From Paracoccus binzhouensis (GTDB lineage Bacteria; Pseudomonadota; Alphaproteobacteria; Rhodobacterales; Rhodobacteraceae), in contig NZ_JAEHFP010000002.1 of assembly GCF_016446475.1 (NCBI RefSeq), positions 62,001 to 126,000 of the forward strand: a stretch of 64,000 bases of DNA, given 5' to 3'. Positions 39,354 through 48,122 of the stretch are shown piece after piece. Numbering within the stretch: the stretch's first letter is position 1; every line of letters begins with the position of its first letter. A program made the translations under genes and the position numbers. The notes beneath the pieces were generated by a model. That model saw only the letters and a program-made list of their open reading frames with translations, was not told where the DNA came from and searched no databases.

Positions 39354-40294
39354 CGCTGGCCTTCGACATGATCCTCTGTCTGATGATCGTCGGCACTGCC
39401 GCCGCGGCGCTGCTTATGCGCAACGCGCTGGCGGCGATCGTCTTCTTCATCGTGCTCGGAAACTTGCTCGGTCTGGCATGGCTCGCGATGGACGCTGTAA
39501 ATGTCGCGATGGCGGAAATCGCCATCGGAGCGGGCGTCACCGGAGTTCTGCTGATCCTAACGCGGCAAAGGCTGATGGCGCTTGGCGACGACCTTGTCAG
39601 CGCCGAGATGCCCGGCTGGCTTCGAACCGGTGCACTGGTAGCCTGCGCTGGCTTCGCGGCACTGATCGGATCCGCAGTTCTGAGTGTCGCGCCCGCCGAC
39701 GACTTGGGTGGGTCGATCGCCGCGCTGATGCCGGGCCTTGGCATCGAGAACCCGGTGACTGGCGTGCTTCTGGCCTTTCGCGCCTACGATACCTTATTGG
39801 AAGCTTTCGTCCTGCTGGGCGCCCTTGTGGCGGTCTGGTCGCTCGCCCCTCGCGGTGCTTGGCCGCAGCGGCCCGCGGCGCTGGCACTGGCGGAGAATGG
39901 GGGACATGGCGTGGCCGCAGCTTTCGGTCGGCTGCTCTTGCCCCTGGCGCTGGTCATGGCGGCCTACCTGGTCTGGGCGGGGTCGGACCTGCCGGGCGGA
40001 GCGTTCCAGGCCGGAACCGTGCTGGCGGGCGGTCTGATCATCGCCGCGATCGGCGGCGCGGTTTCATGGCCGCGCGCCGACGACCGCTACCTCCGCGTGG
40101 CTCTGGTGCTTGGCCCGGCGGTCTTTCTCATTATTGGCCTGGCGGGCATCGCCCAGGGCCGGTTCTTGTTCTATCCGCCAGGCTTCGAGAAGGCCTTGAT
40201 CGTCGCTATCGAATACAGCCTTGCGCTGTCGATCGGCGTTACCCTCGCGCTGCAGGTGGCCGGACCGCCGGTGGCGCCCGATCACGAAGGCTGA
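39350..40294 (+). CDS. mrpB: Fused MbhD (DUF4040) and MnhB antiporter subunit
   Basis: This 314-residue protein joins two units. Residues 1-90 are a DUF4040/MbhD-like domain (MRNALAAIVFFIVLGNLLGLAWLAMDAVNVAMAEIAIGAG). Residues about 185-305 are a MnhB domain (AFGRLLLPLALVMAAYLVWAGSDLPGGAFQAGTVLAGGL, then YPPGFEKALIVAIEYSLALSIG). In classic bacterial Mrp the MbhD-like part is at the end of MrpA; here it is on subunit B, as the gene order of archaeal Mrp/Mbh modules would predict. Confidence 0.9.
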   Translation: MTLAFDMILCLMIVGTAAAALLMRNALAAIVFFIVLGNLLGLAWLAMDAVNVAMAEIAIGAGVTGVLLILTRQRLMALGDDLVSAEMPGWLRTGALVACAGFAALIGSAVLSVAPADDLGGSIAALMPGLGIENPVTGVLLAFRAYDTLLEAFVLLGALVAVWSLAPRGAWPQRPAALALAENGGHGVAAAFGRLLLPLALVMAAYLVWAGSDLPGGAFQAGTVLAGGLIIAAIGGAVSWPRADDRYLRVALVLGPAVFLIIGLAGIAQGRFLFYPPGFEKALIVAIEYSLALSIGVTLALQVAGPPVAPDHEG

Positions 40295-40301
40295 CCGAGG
40301 C

Positions 40302-40622
40302 ATGACGGTGCTCCTGCATCTTTACCCATTGACGGGCGTGGCCTTGGTGGGGCTCGGCTTTTATGGATTCCTGATCCTGCGCCATCCGCTGCGTCAGATC
40401 CTGGCCGTAAACGTGGTTGGCGCAGGGATCTTTCTTGTCTTGGGTGGCCTTGGACGCGGGGCTGCCTCGACCGACCCTTTCCCGCAGGCGCTGGTGATCA
40501 CCGGAATCGTCGTCGCCGTGGCGCTTACTGCCTTCGGCGCGGCGCTGATTCTGCGTGTGGCCGAGGATGAGCGTGCGCCGGACGACAAGGCGGCGGCCAA
40601 GACAACCGACGACCACACATGA
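40302..40622 (+). CDS. mrpC: Mrp-type antiporter subunit C
   Basis: This 106-residue protein resembles MrpC and NuoK: GVALVGLGFYGFLILRHPLRQILAVNVVGAGIFLVLG, then PFPQALVITGIVVAVALTAFGAALILRV, three membrane helices and an acidic tail. The start ATG 40302 lies 7 bases after the previous stop. Confidence 0.93.
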   Translation: MTVLLHLYPLTGVALVGLGFYGFLILRHPLRQILAVNVVGAGIFLVLGGLGRGAASTDPFPQALVITGIVVAVALTAFGAALILRVAEDERAPDDKAAAKTTDDHT

Positions 40623-42076
40623 GCCCGCTCGACCTGCTTGTCGCGGTTCCGCTCGCCCTAATGATCGCGGCCTTGCTCCTTGGCACCTGGGTGCGCTGGT
40701 TACTGCTTACGGCAATCCCGGTCATGGCGGGCCTCACGGTCTGGCTGTTGCTGCTGCCAGAGGGCTCGGCACATGTGGTCGGCGACTGGAACCTGCCGCT
40801 GGGAGTTCAATTGCGCGCGGATGGGGTTGCACAGCTGATGGTGGGCGCCATGGCTGCCTGCGCCTCGATTGTTGGACTGTATGCGCTTCATGAATTCGCA
40901 CCTGGCCCGGACCGATCGGAAACCGCCCACGGCTATGCCTTCTGGCCGCTCTTCTACCTGTTGTGGGGCGGAGCGAATGCCGGGTTCCTGAGCACCGATC
41001 TCTTTAACCTTTACATCGCGTTGGAGATGGTCAGCCTGGCGGCGGTGGCGATGGCGGCGATGGGCTCGTTGCGCGCGGCCTTGCGCTATTTCGTGATCGC
41101 TCTGGTCGGTTCACTGGCCTACCTGCTGGGCGTGGCCCTCCTGTTCGCGAATTATGCGACGGTGGATGTGACGCTCCTGGCCGAGATGGCGCGGCCTGAC
41201 CTCGCGACCAAGACGGCGCTCGCGGTGATGACGGCGGGGCTGCTGATCAAGGCGGCGGTCTTTCCACTGCACGGCTGGCTGCCGCCGGCGCATGCAGCAG
41301 CACCCGCCCCCGCCAGCGCCCTGCTTTCGGCGATCGTCGTGAAGGTGGGCTTCGTGATCCTGCTGCGCCTGTGGTTCGAGGCATTCCCGGCCATCGTCGC
41401 TCCTGCAGGGCTGGAGGTGCTCGGCTGGCTCGGTGCGCTGGCAGTCCTTTACGGCTCGGTTCAGGCGATCCGGCAGGACAGCCTGAAGGCCCTCGTGGCT
41501 TATTCGACCGTGGCGCAAATCGGCTATCTCCTGCTGGCCTTCCCTCTGGTCGCGACTGCGGCAGGGAGCGGCGGGGCTTGGGCCGGGATGACGATCCACG
41601 CGATTGCCCACATGCTTGCCAAGGCGGCGATGTTCCTTGCCGCGGGTTTGATGCTCAAGGCCGTCAACGGCCACCGTCTCAAAGACCTTCACGGGCTTGC
41701 GCGGGCGATGCCGTTGACCGTTGCGGCATTCGGGCTGGCTGCGGTGTCGCTGATGGGCCTGCCGCCTTCGGCCGGCTTTATCGCGAAATTTCTCCTGCTC
41801 GAGGCCGCAGTGGAGCAGGGCGCCGTGTTCGCCGCCGCCGTGCTGATCGTCGGCGGGTTGATGGCCGCAGTCTACCTATTCAACCCGCTGGCCTGGACCT
41901 TCGCCGGCAGCGACACGCCAGTGGTCGAGGCGACGGCCCCGCTGCGCACCGCCGCACCGCTGGCGTTGGCGCTTCTGGCAGTGTCTCTAGGGTTCGCCGG
42001 ACAGGCGATGGTCGATGTCGCTGCCAGTGCGACCTCGGCAAGGCTGCCGGCGGCTGTGGCGGTGGATGTCCGATGA
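40619..42076 (+). CDS. mrpD: Mrp antiporter D-type subunit (first)
   Basis: This 485-residue protein is an antiporter-like subunit related to NuoL/M/N, with about 14 membrane helices. The ion-translocating residues are present: Glu in LYIALEMVSLA (TM5-like) and Lys in GLLIKAAVFPLHGWLPPAHA (TM7-like), then AIVVKVGF. It is probably the MrpD equivalent. ATGA overlap with mrpC and the following gene. Confidence 0.92.
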   Translation: MSPLDLLVAVPLALMIAALLLGTWVRWLLLTAIPVMAGLTVWLLLLPEGSAHVVGDWNLPLGVQLRADGVAQLMVGAMAACASIVGLYALHEFAPGPDRSETAHGYAFWPLFYLLWGGANAGFLSTDLFNLYIALEMVSLAAVAMAAMGSLRAALRYFVIALVGSLAYLLGVALLFANYATVDVTLLAEMARPDLATKTALAVMTAGLLIKAAVFPLHGWLPPAHAAAPAPASALLSAIVVKVGFVILLRLWFEAFPAIVAPAGLEVLGWLGALAVLYGSVQAIRQDSLKALVAYSTVAQIGYLLLAFPLVATAAGSGGAWAGMTIHAIAHMLAKAAMFLAAGLMLKAVNGHRLKDLHGLARAMPLTVAAFGLAAVSLMGLPPSAGFIAKFLLLEAAVEQGAVFAAAVLIVGGLMAAVYLFNPLAWTFAGSDTPVVEATAPLRTAAPLALALLAVSLGFAGQAMVDVAASATSARLPAAVAVDVR

Positions 42077-43551
42077 TCCATTTCCTCCCCCTGCTGTTGG
42101 TCTTCCTGCCCTTCGTTCCGGCACTGATCAGCTTCGCCCTGCCCGACCGCATGGCGGTATGGCGCGACGTGACCAACATCAGCTTCGCCCTGATCAAGCT
42201 GGGGCTCGTGGGCTTTCTCCTGCTGGCAGCGCGGGAGGGCGTGATCACGGAATGGCGCTACGAGTTCCTGCCGGGCCACGACTTCATCCTCCGGGCTGAT
42301 TCAATCGCGCTGCTGTTTGTCACCCTCTCGGCCTTCCTGTGGCTGATCACAACGGTCTTCGCGATCGGCTATTTTGGGCGCGGCCCTCACCTCGCGCGCT
42401 TTTTCGGGTTCTTCAACCTCTGCGTCCTGGCTGCGACCGGCGTGGCCATGTCGGGCACTACGATCACGTTCTTCCTGTTCTACGAGCTCCTGACGTTGGC
42501 GACGTGGCCGCTGGTCGTCCACCGGGGTGACGAGAAGTCTCTACGCGCGGGGCGCATCTACCTGATCTACACCCTGGCTGGCAGCGCCGCCTATCTGGCG
42601 GGCATCGTCTGGCTGAGTTCGCTCGTAGGCAGGGTCGAGTTCACTGCGCCGCCTGACCTATCCGGTATTCCGCGGCTCGAGCTCACGCTAATCTTCATCC
42701 TTTGTATCGGCGGGCTTGGGGTCAAGGCGGCGCTCATCCCGTTTCACGGATGGTTGCCCGAGGCCATGGCAGCACCCGCGCCGGTCAGCGCGCTTCTGCA
42801 CGCCGTGGCCGTGGTCAAGGCCGGCGCCTTCGGGATATTGAGGATTATCTACGACGTCTTCGGCATCGAGACGGTCTCGGATCTCGGTCTCGCCACGCCG
42901 CTCGCCATGCTGGCCGGGGCGACGATCCTCTACGGGTCGTTCCGCGCCCTGATGCAGAATGACATCAAGAAGCGGCTCGCCTATTCGACGGTAAGCCAAG
43001 TCAGCTACATCATTCTCGGCGCCAGCCTGATCGGTCCCTTCGCCATCATCGGGGCGTTGGTGCATCTAGTGCATCAGGGGATCATGAAGATCACCCTGTT
43101 CATGTGCGCGGGCACACTGGCCAACCGGATGGGGATAAAGTCGGTGACGGATCTCGACGGCGCCGGGCGGGCGATGCCGGTGACGATGGCGGCATTCAGC
43201 ATCGGTGCGCTTGGCATGATCGGCATTCCGCCGACCGCAGGCTTCATCTCGAAATGGTACCTGGGATTGGGCGGGCTGCAATCTGACGCGCGATGGGTCA
43301 TCGCTGTGCTGGCGGGATCGTCGCTTCTGAACGCACTCTACTTCCTGCCGCTTCTCTATCGCGCCTACCTGCTTCCACCACCCGAAGGCCGGTTGCCGGT
43401 GCGGGAACTGGACGGCACCTGGAATCGGATGCTGGTCCTCCCTGCCGCGTTGACCGGCCTGACAGTGCTTGCAGCCGGACTCTTTGCGACTTTCCCGCTC
43501 AGCCCCCTGAGCTGGGCCGTGCTGATCGCAGAGAGGGGATACCTGAAATGA
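42073..43551 (+). CDS. Mrp antiporter D-type subunit (second)
   Basis: This 492-residue protein is a second antiporter-like subunit. FFLFYELLTLATWPLVVH retains the key Glu and GGLGVKAALIPFHGWLPEAMAAPAPVS the key Lys, with VVKAGAFGILR following. It lacks the long C-terminal extension of MrpA. It may substitute for MrpA's core or add a second pumping channel. It starts at ATG 42073 within ATGA. Confidence 0.9.
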   Translation: MIHFLPLLLVFLPFVPALISFALPDRMAVWRDVTNISFALIKLGLVGFLLLAAREGVITEWRYEFLPGHDFILRADSIALLFVTLSAFLWLITTVFAIGYFGRGPHLARFFGFFNLCVLAATGVAMSGTTITFFLFYELLTLATWPLVVHRGDEKSLRAGRIYLIYTLAGSAAYLAGIVWLSSLVGRVEFTAPPDLSGIPRLELTLIFILCIGGLGVKAALIPFHGWLPEAMAAPAPVSALLHAVAVVKAGAFGILRIIYDVFGIETVSDLGLATPLAMLAGATILYGSFRALMQNDIKKRLAYSTVSQVSYIILGASLIGPFAIIGALVHLVHQGIMKITLFMCAGTLANRMGIKSVTDLDGAGRAMPVTMAAFSIGALGMIGIPPTAGFISKWYLGLGGLQSDARWVIAVLAGSSLLNALYFLPLLYRAYLLPPPEGRLPVRELDGTWNRMLVLPAALTGLTVLAAGLFATFPLSPLSWAVLIAERGYLK

Positions 43552-45236
43552 CAACCGAAGCCACCCTTCTGCTGCCGTTCGTGATCCTCTGGCCGCTCCT
43601 TCTAGGTGTCCTGTGCCTAGTGCCGAAACTTGGGCCGAGGATGCTGCCGACGCTGCCGCTCGGGCCGCTACCGGCACTCGCCGCCGTGTTACTGGCGCCG
43701 CGAGACGACACCTTCAGCGTGAGATGGATCCTGCTCGACGGCGGGCTACGACTGACAGACACGGGCGCGATGTTCCTGGGCGGTGCCGGGCTGGTATGGC
43801 TCTGCGCCGGGGTCTATGCCCTGCGCTACATGCGCGGCGATCCGCGGGCTCCAACTTTCGTACTGTTTTGGATGCTTGTCCTTGCCGGAAATCTGGGGGT
43901 ATTCTTGGCGGCGGATCTAGCAAGCTTCTACGTCTACTTCGCGCTGGTGTCGCTGGCTGCCTATCCGCTCGTGATCCATGATCGCAAGCCAGCCTCAATG
44001 TGGGCCGGGGCAGTCTACATCATCCTTGCGGTGATCGGTGAGACGGCGTTGCTGGCAGGGTTCCTGATGGCCGTCGAGGCGGCGGGGGGAACCACCCTTA
44101 TCGACAAAGTCCGCGTGAGCCTTGCCGCTCCAACGGCCGATCCTTTGGTCCAGTGGCTGCTGATCGCGGGATTCGGCATCAAGGCGGGTCTGGTGCCGCT
44201 GCATGTCTGGCTTCCGGTGGCGCATCCGGCGGCGCCGGTTCCAGCCTCGGCGGTGCTGTCGGGCGCCATTGTCAAGGCAGGTGTTTTCGGACTGGTAACA
44301 TTTTTGCCGTGGGGTCAGGCGTGGCCGGTCAGCGGGACTGTGCTTGCCCTTGCTGCGTTCACCGGGCTATTCGCAGCGGCACTTTACGGCGCGATGCAGC
44401 GCGATCCCAAGACCGTGCTGGCCTATTCAACCGTCAGCCAAATGGGGCTCCTGATGGGCGCGATGGGCGCGGCGCTGGCGGCGGGCCTGCCGGCTGTCTC
44501 GGTGCTCCCGGCGGTGTCGCTTTATGCACTGCACCATGGGCTCGCAAAGGGGGCGCTGTTTCTGGGCGTCGGCGTCGCCGGCAAGGCGCGTGGCGCGTCG
44601 CGGGTTTTGGTCATCGCGGTCCTTGCACTGGTCGCCTTGTCGATCGCCGGGCTGCCTTTCACCGCCGGGGCCTTGGCGAAATCGGCGATCAAGGGCCCTG
44701 CGGGCGACTTTGGCGCGACGTTAGTCGGCCTCTCCGCGCTAACGTCGGGGCTTCTGCTTGCGCGCTTTCTGTTTACTCTGCCCAAGGCTGAAACGGCAGA
44801 TCGCCCCCCCGGTCTCATGGTCGTGCCGATGGTGACGCTGGCCGCCGCTGCGCTCGCCCTGCCGTGGTATCTCTATACTCCGGTGATGGGCATGGCGCCC
44901 TACGGGACGATCGACCTACTAGCGCTCAGCGCCAGCGCCTGGCCCCTCGGGCTCGCAGCGGTTCTCGTCATCGCCGCGGTGGGAACCGGATTGCGCGCCC
45001 CGTCGCTCCCCGAAGGCGACCTGCTCGGAGTGGTCGCGAGGTTCAGCGCCCGTGCGGCCGCTGCAACTCAAGCCGCCGTATCGGCGGGCGGGTCAGAGAA
45101 GCCGGTCGAGAAAGGAAAGACCTTACCGGTGATCGCTGAGGGGCTGGAACGGCTGGAGCGGTTGATCAACGACCACGCGGCGACCTCGGTCACCCTGATT
45201 CTCGTCGCGTTGGGCCTATTCGCCGCGCTTGCCTGA
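43548..45236 (+). CDS. Mrp antiporter D-type subunit (third, atypical)
   Basis: This 562-residue protein is the third antiporter-like subunit. TM7-like GFGIKAGLVPLHVWLPVAHPAAPVPAS keeps the Lys, but the TM5-like motif reads FYVYFALVSLAAYPLVIH, with Ala where the other two subunits have Glu. The C-terminal 70 residues (after about 490) are a hydrophilic extension ending in one hydrophobic helix. It is the last gene of the operon; a relic of the prophage 2 lysis gene converges on it. Confidence 0.9.
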   Translation: MTTEATLLLPFVILWPLLLGVLCLVPKLGPRMLPTLPLGPLPALAAVLLAPRDDTFSVRWILLDGGLRLTDTGAMFLGGAGLVWLCAGVYALRYMRGDPRAPTFVLFWMLVLAGNLGVFLAADLASFYVYFALVSLAAYPLVIHDRKPASMWAGAVYIILAVIGETALLAGFLMAVEAAGGTTLIDKVRVSLAAPTADPLVQWLLIAGFGIKAGLVPLHVWLPVAHPAAPVPASAVLSGAIVKAGVFGLVTFLPWGQAWPVSGTVLALAAFTGLFAAALYGAMQRDPKTVLAYSTVSQMGLLMGAMGAALAAGLPAVSVLPAVSLYALHHGLAKGALFLGVGVAGKARGASRVLVIAVLALVALSIAGLPFTAGALAKSAIKGPAGDFGATLVGLSALTSGLLLARFLFTLPKAETADRPPGLMVVPMVTLAAAALALPWYLYTPVMGMAPYGTIDLLALSASAWPLGLAAVLVIAAVGTGLRAPSLPEGDLLGVVARFSARAAAATQAAVSAGGSEKPVEKGKTLPVIAEGLERLERLINDHAATSVTLILVALGLFAALA

Positions 45237-45476
45237 CGGCCCGCCAGCCGCCCCGCCCCGGGCCAGATGCACCGGAATTGGAAGGTGTCGCCGCAGACAG
45301 CGGAGTACTCTTCTGGAGTGGCCGTTCGTCATGTCGTTGCGCTGTTCCATGCCCGCAGGCCGGGCGGTACGACAGATCGACGGCAGGAACAGGCAGACCG
45401 CGCGGTCGACAGCGCCGTAGCGCAAAGCCGTCCGCATCCACGGGCTGGCGGCCAAACCGGTTAGGAGCGCGGCCAT
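45216..45476 (-). pseudogene. Rz-like lysis protein remnant at the prophage 2 boundary
   Basis: The ATG at 45476 overlaps the endolysin stop (ATGA). The first 25 residues (AALLTGLAASPWMRTALRYGAV) form the N-terminal membrane anchor expected of an Rz-like protein in this slot. After that the frame continues in poor-quality sequence (Cys/Arg/Pro-rich) and runs into the end of the Mrp operon. It is probably a decayed or chimeric gene created at the junction. Confidence 0.5.
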
Positions 45477-46150
45477 CACCGCCGCCCCCGTTTCCAGTCA
45501 TCAAGGCGGGCGTAGACTGCGACGCCGATGCCCGCCAGCGCAACGGCGATGAACACCCAGCGCAGCGTGTCGAGATACGGCACGAGCGGCAGGATGGCGG
45601 TCTGAGTCTCGGCCAGGACGCTCTGCGCGACCTCGACGCTGGCCGCACCCAGCGTCGCCACGCCTGCCGCGCCACCGCCTCTCATCGTGCGGCTCTCGGC
45701 CAGCACTTCGCGTGCGGGCGGAGTCTCCGACGCGAAGGCCGTTTCCCGGACCGGGAACCGCTCGCCCCACTGCCGTGCCGGGCCGAGATCGACATGGATG
45801 AACCCCGAGCGCGGATAGAAACCGAAGCCGAGGAAGCCGACCTCCCGTGCCGCCGCCTCGAACGGCACCGGGTCGTGGTTCGTCATGGCGATGTCGAAGG
45901 CGGCCCCGTCGAGGTGCTTCGACCGGGTCGCGCCGCCGACGGCGAGGTTGTGCTCGGGGCTGCGATAGGCGGAGCGGACGATGAGCGGCTTGCCCAGCCG
46001 GTCGCGCAGCGCTTGCAGCCTATCGAGCGCGGGTTCGTTGACGAGCAGCTTGCCGGTGCCCCGGCAGGCGATCTCTGCGGGGGAGAAGTTCGGCCAGCGC
46101 CAGTTCGACTCGGGCACGTCCCGCCAATGGTGGTGGAATGTCGTCGTCAT
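45476..46150 (-). CDS. Phage endolysin, peptidase M15 type
   Basis: This 224-residue protein has a peptidase M15 domain at residues 15-125: RSAYRSPEHNLAVGG, then SKHLDGAAFDIAM (His and Asp zinc ligands) and SGFIHVDLG (second His). It would cut the peptide cross-links of murein. The C-terminal 60 residues include a membrane helix (WVFIAVALAGIGVAVYA). It lies next to a holin-like DUF6127 gene and an Rz-like remnant, a lysis module. Confidence 0.88.
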   Translation of the reverse strand: MTTTFHHHWRDVPESNWRWPNFSPAEIACRGTGKLLVNEPALDRLQALRDRLGKPLIVRSAYRSPEHNLAVGGATRSKHLDGAAFDIAMTNHDPVPFEAAAREVGFLGFGFYPRSGFIHVDLGPARQWGERFPVRETAFASETPPAREVLAESRTMRGGGAAGVATLGAASVEVAQSVLAETQTAILPLVPYLDTLRWVFIAVALAGIGVAVYARLDDWKRGRR

Positions 46151-46173
46151 GAGAGTCCTCCAAAACGAAAAAA

Positions 46174-46193
46174 CCCGCCGGGGGGGGGGCGGG
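46174..46193 (-). terminator. Terminator between DUF6127-like gene and endolysin
   Basis: CCCGCC/GGCGGG arms around a poly-G loop are followed on the minus strand by TTTTTT. This looks like an intrinsic terminator within the lysis cluster. Confidence 0.65.
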
Positions 46194-46226
46194 TGTATTG
46201 GGCAGATGGATTGATGCTTCGCGCGG

Positions 46227-46514
46227 CTACGGGCCGCCGCCGAAGATCTTGAGCTTGATGGCGATGCCCGCGAGCAGCGCCAGCATGACGCCGGTGGTGA
46301 TCATGCGGACGGCGGTCTGCATCGCCGTGCGGCGCACCAGACGGATGCAATCCACCAAGGAGCGCAGATCGCGGATGTCGAGCGCGGCCTCCTCGCCGTC
46401 GAGGCCGACATCGGCGAGCGCGCGTTTCGCGCCTTCCTCGGCCGCCCGCGTCAGGATCGCCTCGAATTCGGCGTCCGGCATGCGGATGTAGCCTTCGGAT
46501 CGGGGTGGGTTCAT
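46227..46514 (-). CDS. DUF6127-like phage membrane protein
   Basis: This 95-residue protein starts at ATG 46514 with AAAGGAGGA upstream. An acidic helical N-terminal half (PDAEFEAILTRAAEEGAKRALADVGLDGE) precedes one membrane segment (MITTGVMLALLAGIAIKLKIFGGGP). The pattern fits the DUF6127 family found before the phage endolysin; a holin-accessory role is inferred from position. Confidence 0.78.
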   Translation of the reverse strand: MNPPRSEGYIRMPDAEFEAILTRAAEEGAKRALADVGLDGEEAALDIRDLRSLVDCIRLVRRTAMQTAVRMITTGVMLALLAGIAIKLKIFGGGP

Positions 46515-46533
46515 CGGTTCCTCCTTTCGCCGC

Positions 46534-47613
46534 TCAGCCGATCTTGCAGCCCCAGAGGGACGTGTGGTCGGCGGCGACATAGCCGTCAGCAGTGCGGAAC
46601 GAGGCCTGCAGCTCGACCGTGTCGCCCGCGGCGAGTGGGGTCATGGTCTGCAGCCAGAGCGCGGTGGCGAGGCTGACATGGGCGGCGTTGCCCGCCTCGC
46701 CGAAGGAGCCGCGAACCTCCGCGGTCCCGTTCAGCACCAGCCGCCCGCGCAGGCGCGCCGTGGTCGCGCTGTTGACCTTGTAGAGCAGCGTCGCCCCGAA
46801 GAGGTAGGTGCCGTCGACCGGGGCGACGAAGTGGTTGTTCGCGGCGTCGAAGGTCCCCTGATCGTTGTAGTCGGTATTGTTGAGGCCGATCTTGGTCCAG
46901 GTGCCGACGCCGACATAGTTGTCGTAGTTGGTGTAGGCCTTGAAGCGCGGGAGCCGGGGCTGGTCGACGATGCCGGTGGTGTTGTCCACGCTGAGCCCGT
47001 CGAAGAAGTTGCTGCCGTCGGCGGAGACCGCGAGGCGGAAGCGGTCCGAACCGAACAGCCCCACCAGCGCCTTGGTGACGAAGCCGGTCTGCAGCGTCAG
47101 CCCGAGATCGTCGCCCTCGGCCTCCTTGTTCATGGTGTAGAACAGATCGCCGGTCCCGCCCTCGGCCACGGTCTTCGCCGTCCAGAGCGCCGCGTTCAGC
47201 TTGGCCGAGAACGGGTTCGACGCATCCGCTGTGGTGCCGAGCCCGAGCAGCGCCATGTTCTGCAGCGCTACTGGTGTAGTCCCGATCCAGCCCGCGCCAT
47301 CGTAGACGAGCAGCAGCCCCTCGTCCTCGACCCACGCGCGCCAGCCAGTGCGCGGCGGAAGTCGCAGCCAGGCGCCGTCGGTCCAGAGCGCGACGTTCAG
47401 GTCCCAGCCCGCCCAGTCGCCCGTCGCGCCCGAGGCTACAATGTAGCGGTCGCCATCGGCGGGAGAACCGGGCGGTGCCGTCAGATCCCGGTCGAGGACC
47501 GAGAGCTGGACGAGCCCGTCGAGGATCCGCAGCGCTTCGTTGTGCGTGACGTGCTTCTGGGCCTGGGCCGCGAGGATGTAGGGCAGCAGGAGATGGGTCG
47601 TGGCGTCGGACAT
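46534..47613 (-). CDS. DUF2793 tail-associated protein with C1q-like C-terminus
   Basis: This 359-residue protein has an N-terminal DUF2793 domain (LLLPYILAAQAQKHVTHNEALRILDGLVQL, then WRAWVEDEGLLLVYDG). The C-terminal 130 residues (NNHFVAPVDGTYLFGATLLYK, then RLRGRLVLNG) resemble a C1q/TNF-like jelly roll. It is probably a tail fibre or host-recognition protein. It follows the GTA-like tail-tip genes on the minus strand. Confidence 0.85.
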   Translation of the reverse strand: MSDATTHLLLPYILAAQAQKHVTHNEALRILDGLVQLSVLDRDLTAPPGSPADGDRYIVASGATGDWAGWDLNVALWTDGAWLRLPPRTGWRAWVEDEGLLLVYDGAGWIGTTPVALQNMALLGLGTTADASNPFSAKLNAALWTAKTVAEGGTGDLFYTMNKEAEGDDLGLTLQTGFVTKALVGLFGSDRFRLAVSADGSNFFDGLSVDNTTGIVDQPRLPRFKAYTNYDNYVGVGTWTKIGLNNTDYNDQGTFDAANNHFVAPVDGTYLFGATLLYKVNSATTARLRGRLVLNGTAEVRGSFGEAGNAAHVSLATALWLQTMTPLAAGDTVELQASFRTADGYVAADHTSLWGCKIG

Positions 47614-47635
47614 GGGCGGTCTCCAGAACGAAGAA

Positions 47636-47658
47636 CGCCGCCTGCATGGCAGGCGGCG
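47636..47658. terminator. Hairpin between tail-tip and DUF2793 genes
   Basis: Perfect 10-bp arms CGCCGCCTGC / GCAGGCGGCG with a 3-base loop lie just upstream of the DUF2793 gene. There is no clear T-run, so it may attenuate or process rather than fully terminate. Confidence 0.5.
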
Positions 47659-47688
47659 GATAATGGCGCGGCGATCGGCGGTGGCGGG

Positions 47689-48069
47689 CTACCCGCGTTC
47701 GGGCGTCTCCGCTGGAATGGCCGAGAGAACCGGATCGGGCTTCGGCGCGTCCCACTTTGCGGTCATCGCGGCCCAGCGATCGATCTCGGCCCGGAAGGCC
47801 GGATCGTCGATCCGCAGATGAAAGGTGTAGAGGCGATCCACGATCTCGCGCATCAACGCGCGCATCTCGTCGTCATTGATCCGCGAGACCTCGGACCAGG
47901 GTATGCGTCGGCCCACGGCGTCCTCCACGATGACGTCGCTGCCATCACCCGTGTGCGAAACGGGCGTGAGGCCGGCATGCAGGGTCTCGAGCTGCGTGTT
48001 TCGCACGCAGGCAACGGCCATCACTCTGGCAAGCTTGGCGGCAATCCGGTCTTCGTCCTCGGGGCGCAT
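47689..48069 (-). CDS. Phage protein of unknown function
   Basis: This 126-residue acidic protein (ATG 48069; EDEDRIAAKLARVMAVACVRNTQLETLHAG, then IVDRLYTFHLRIDDPAFR) has no domain I recognise. It lies between the large tail-tip gene and the DUF2793 gene and is probably a tail or lysis accessory. Confidence 0.72.
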   Translation of the reverse strand: MRPEDEDRIAAKLARVMAVACVRNTQLETLHAGLTPVSHTGDGSDVIVEDAVGRRIPWSEVSRINDDEMRALMREIVDRLYTFHLRIDDPAFRAEIDRWAAMTAKWDAPKPDPVLSAIPAETPERG

Positions 48070-48122
48070 GGCCCGAGCCTACGACGCCGATCGCGCATAG
48101 TGCCAGAACTGATTGCGCTACC

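Noticed and set aside
45267..45464. Short plus-strand open frames in the prophage 2/Mrp junction
   Set aside because: No ribosome site or recognisable family; could be a fragment of a host gene but unsupported.
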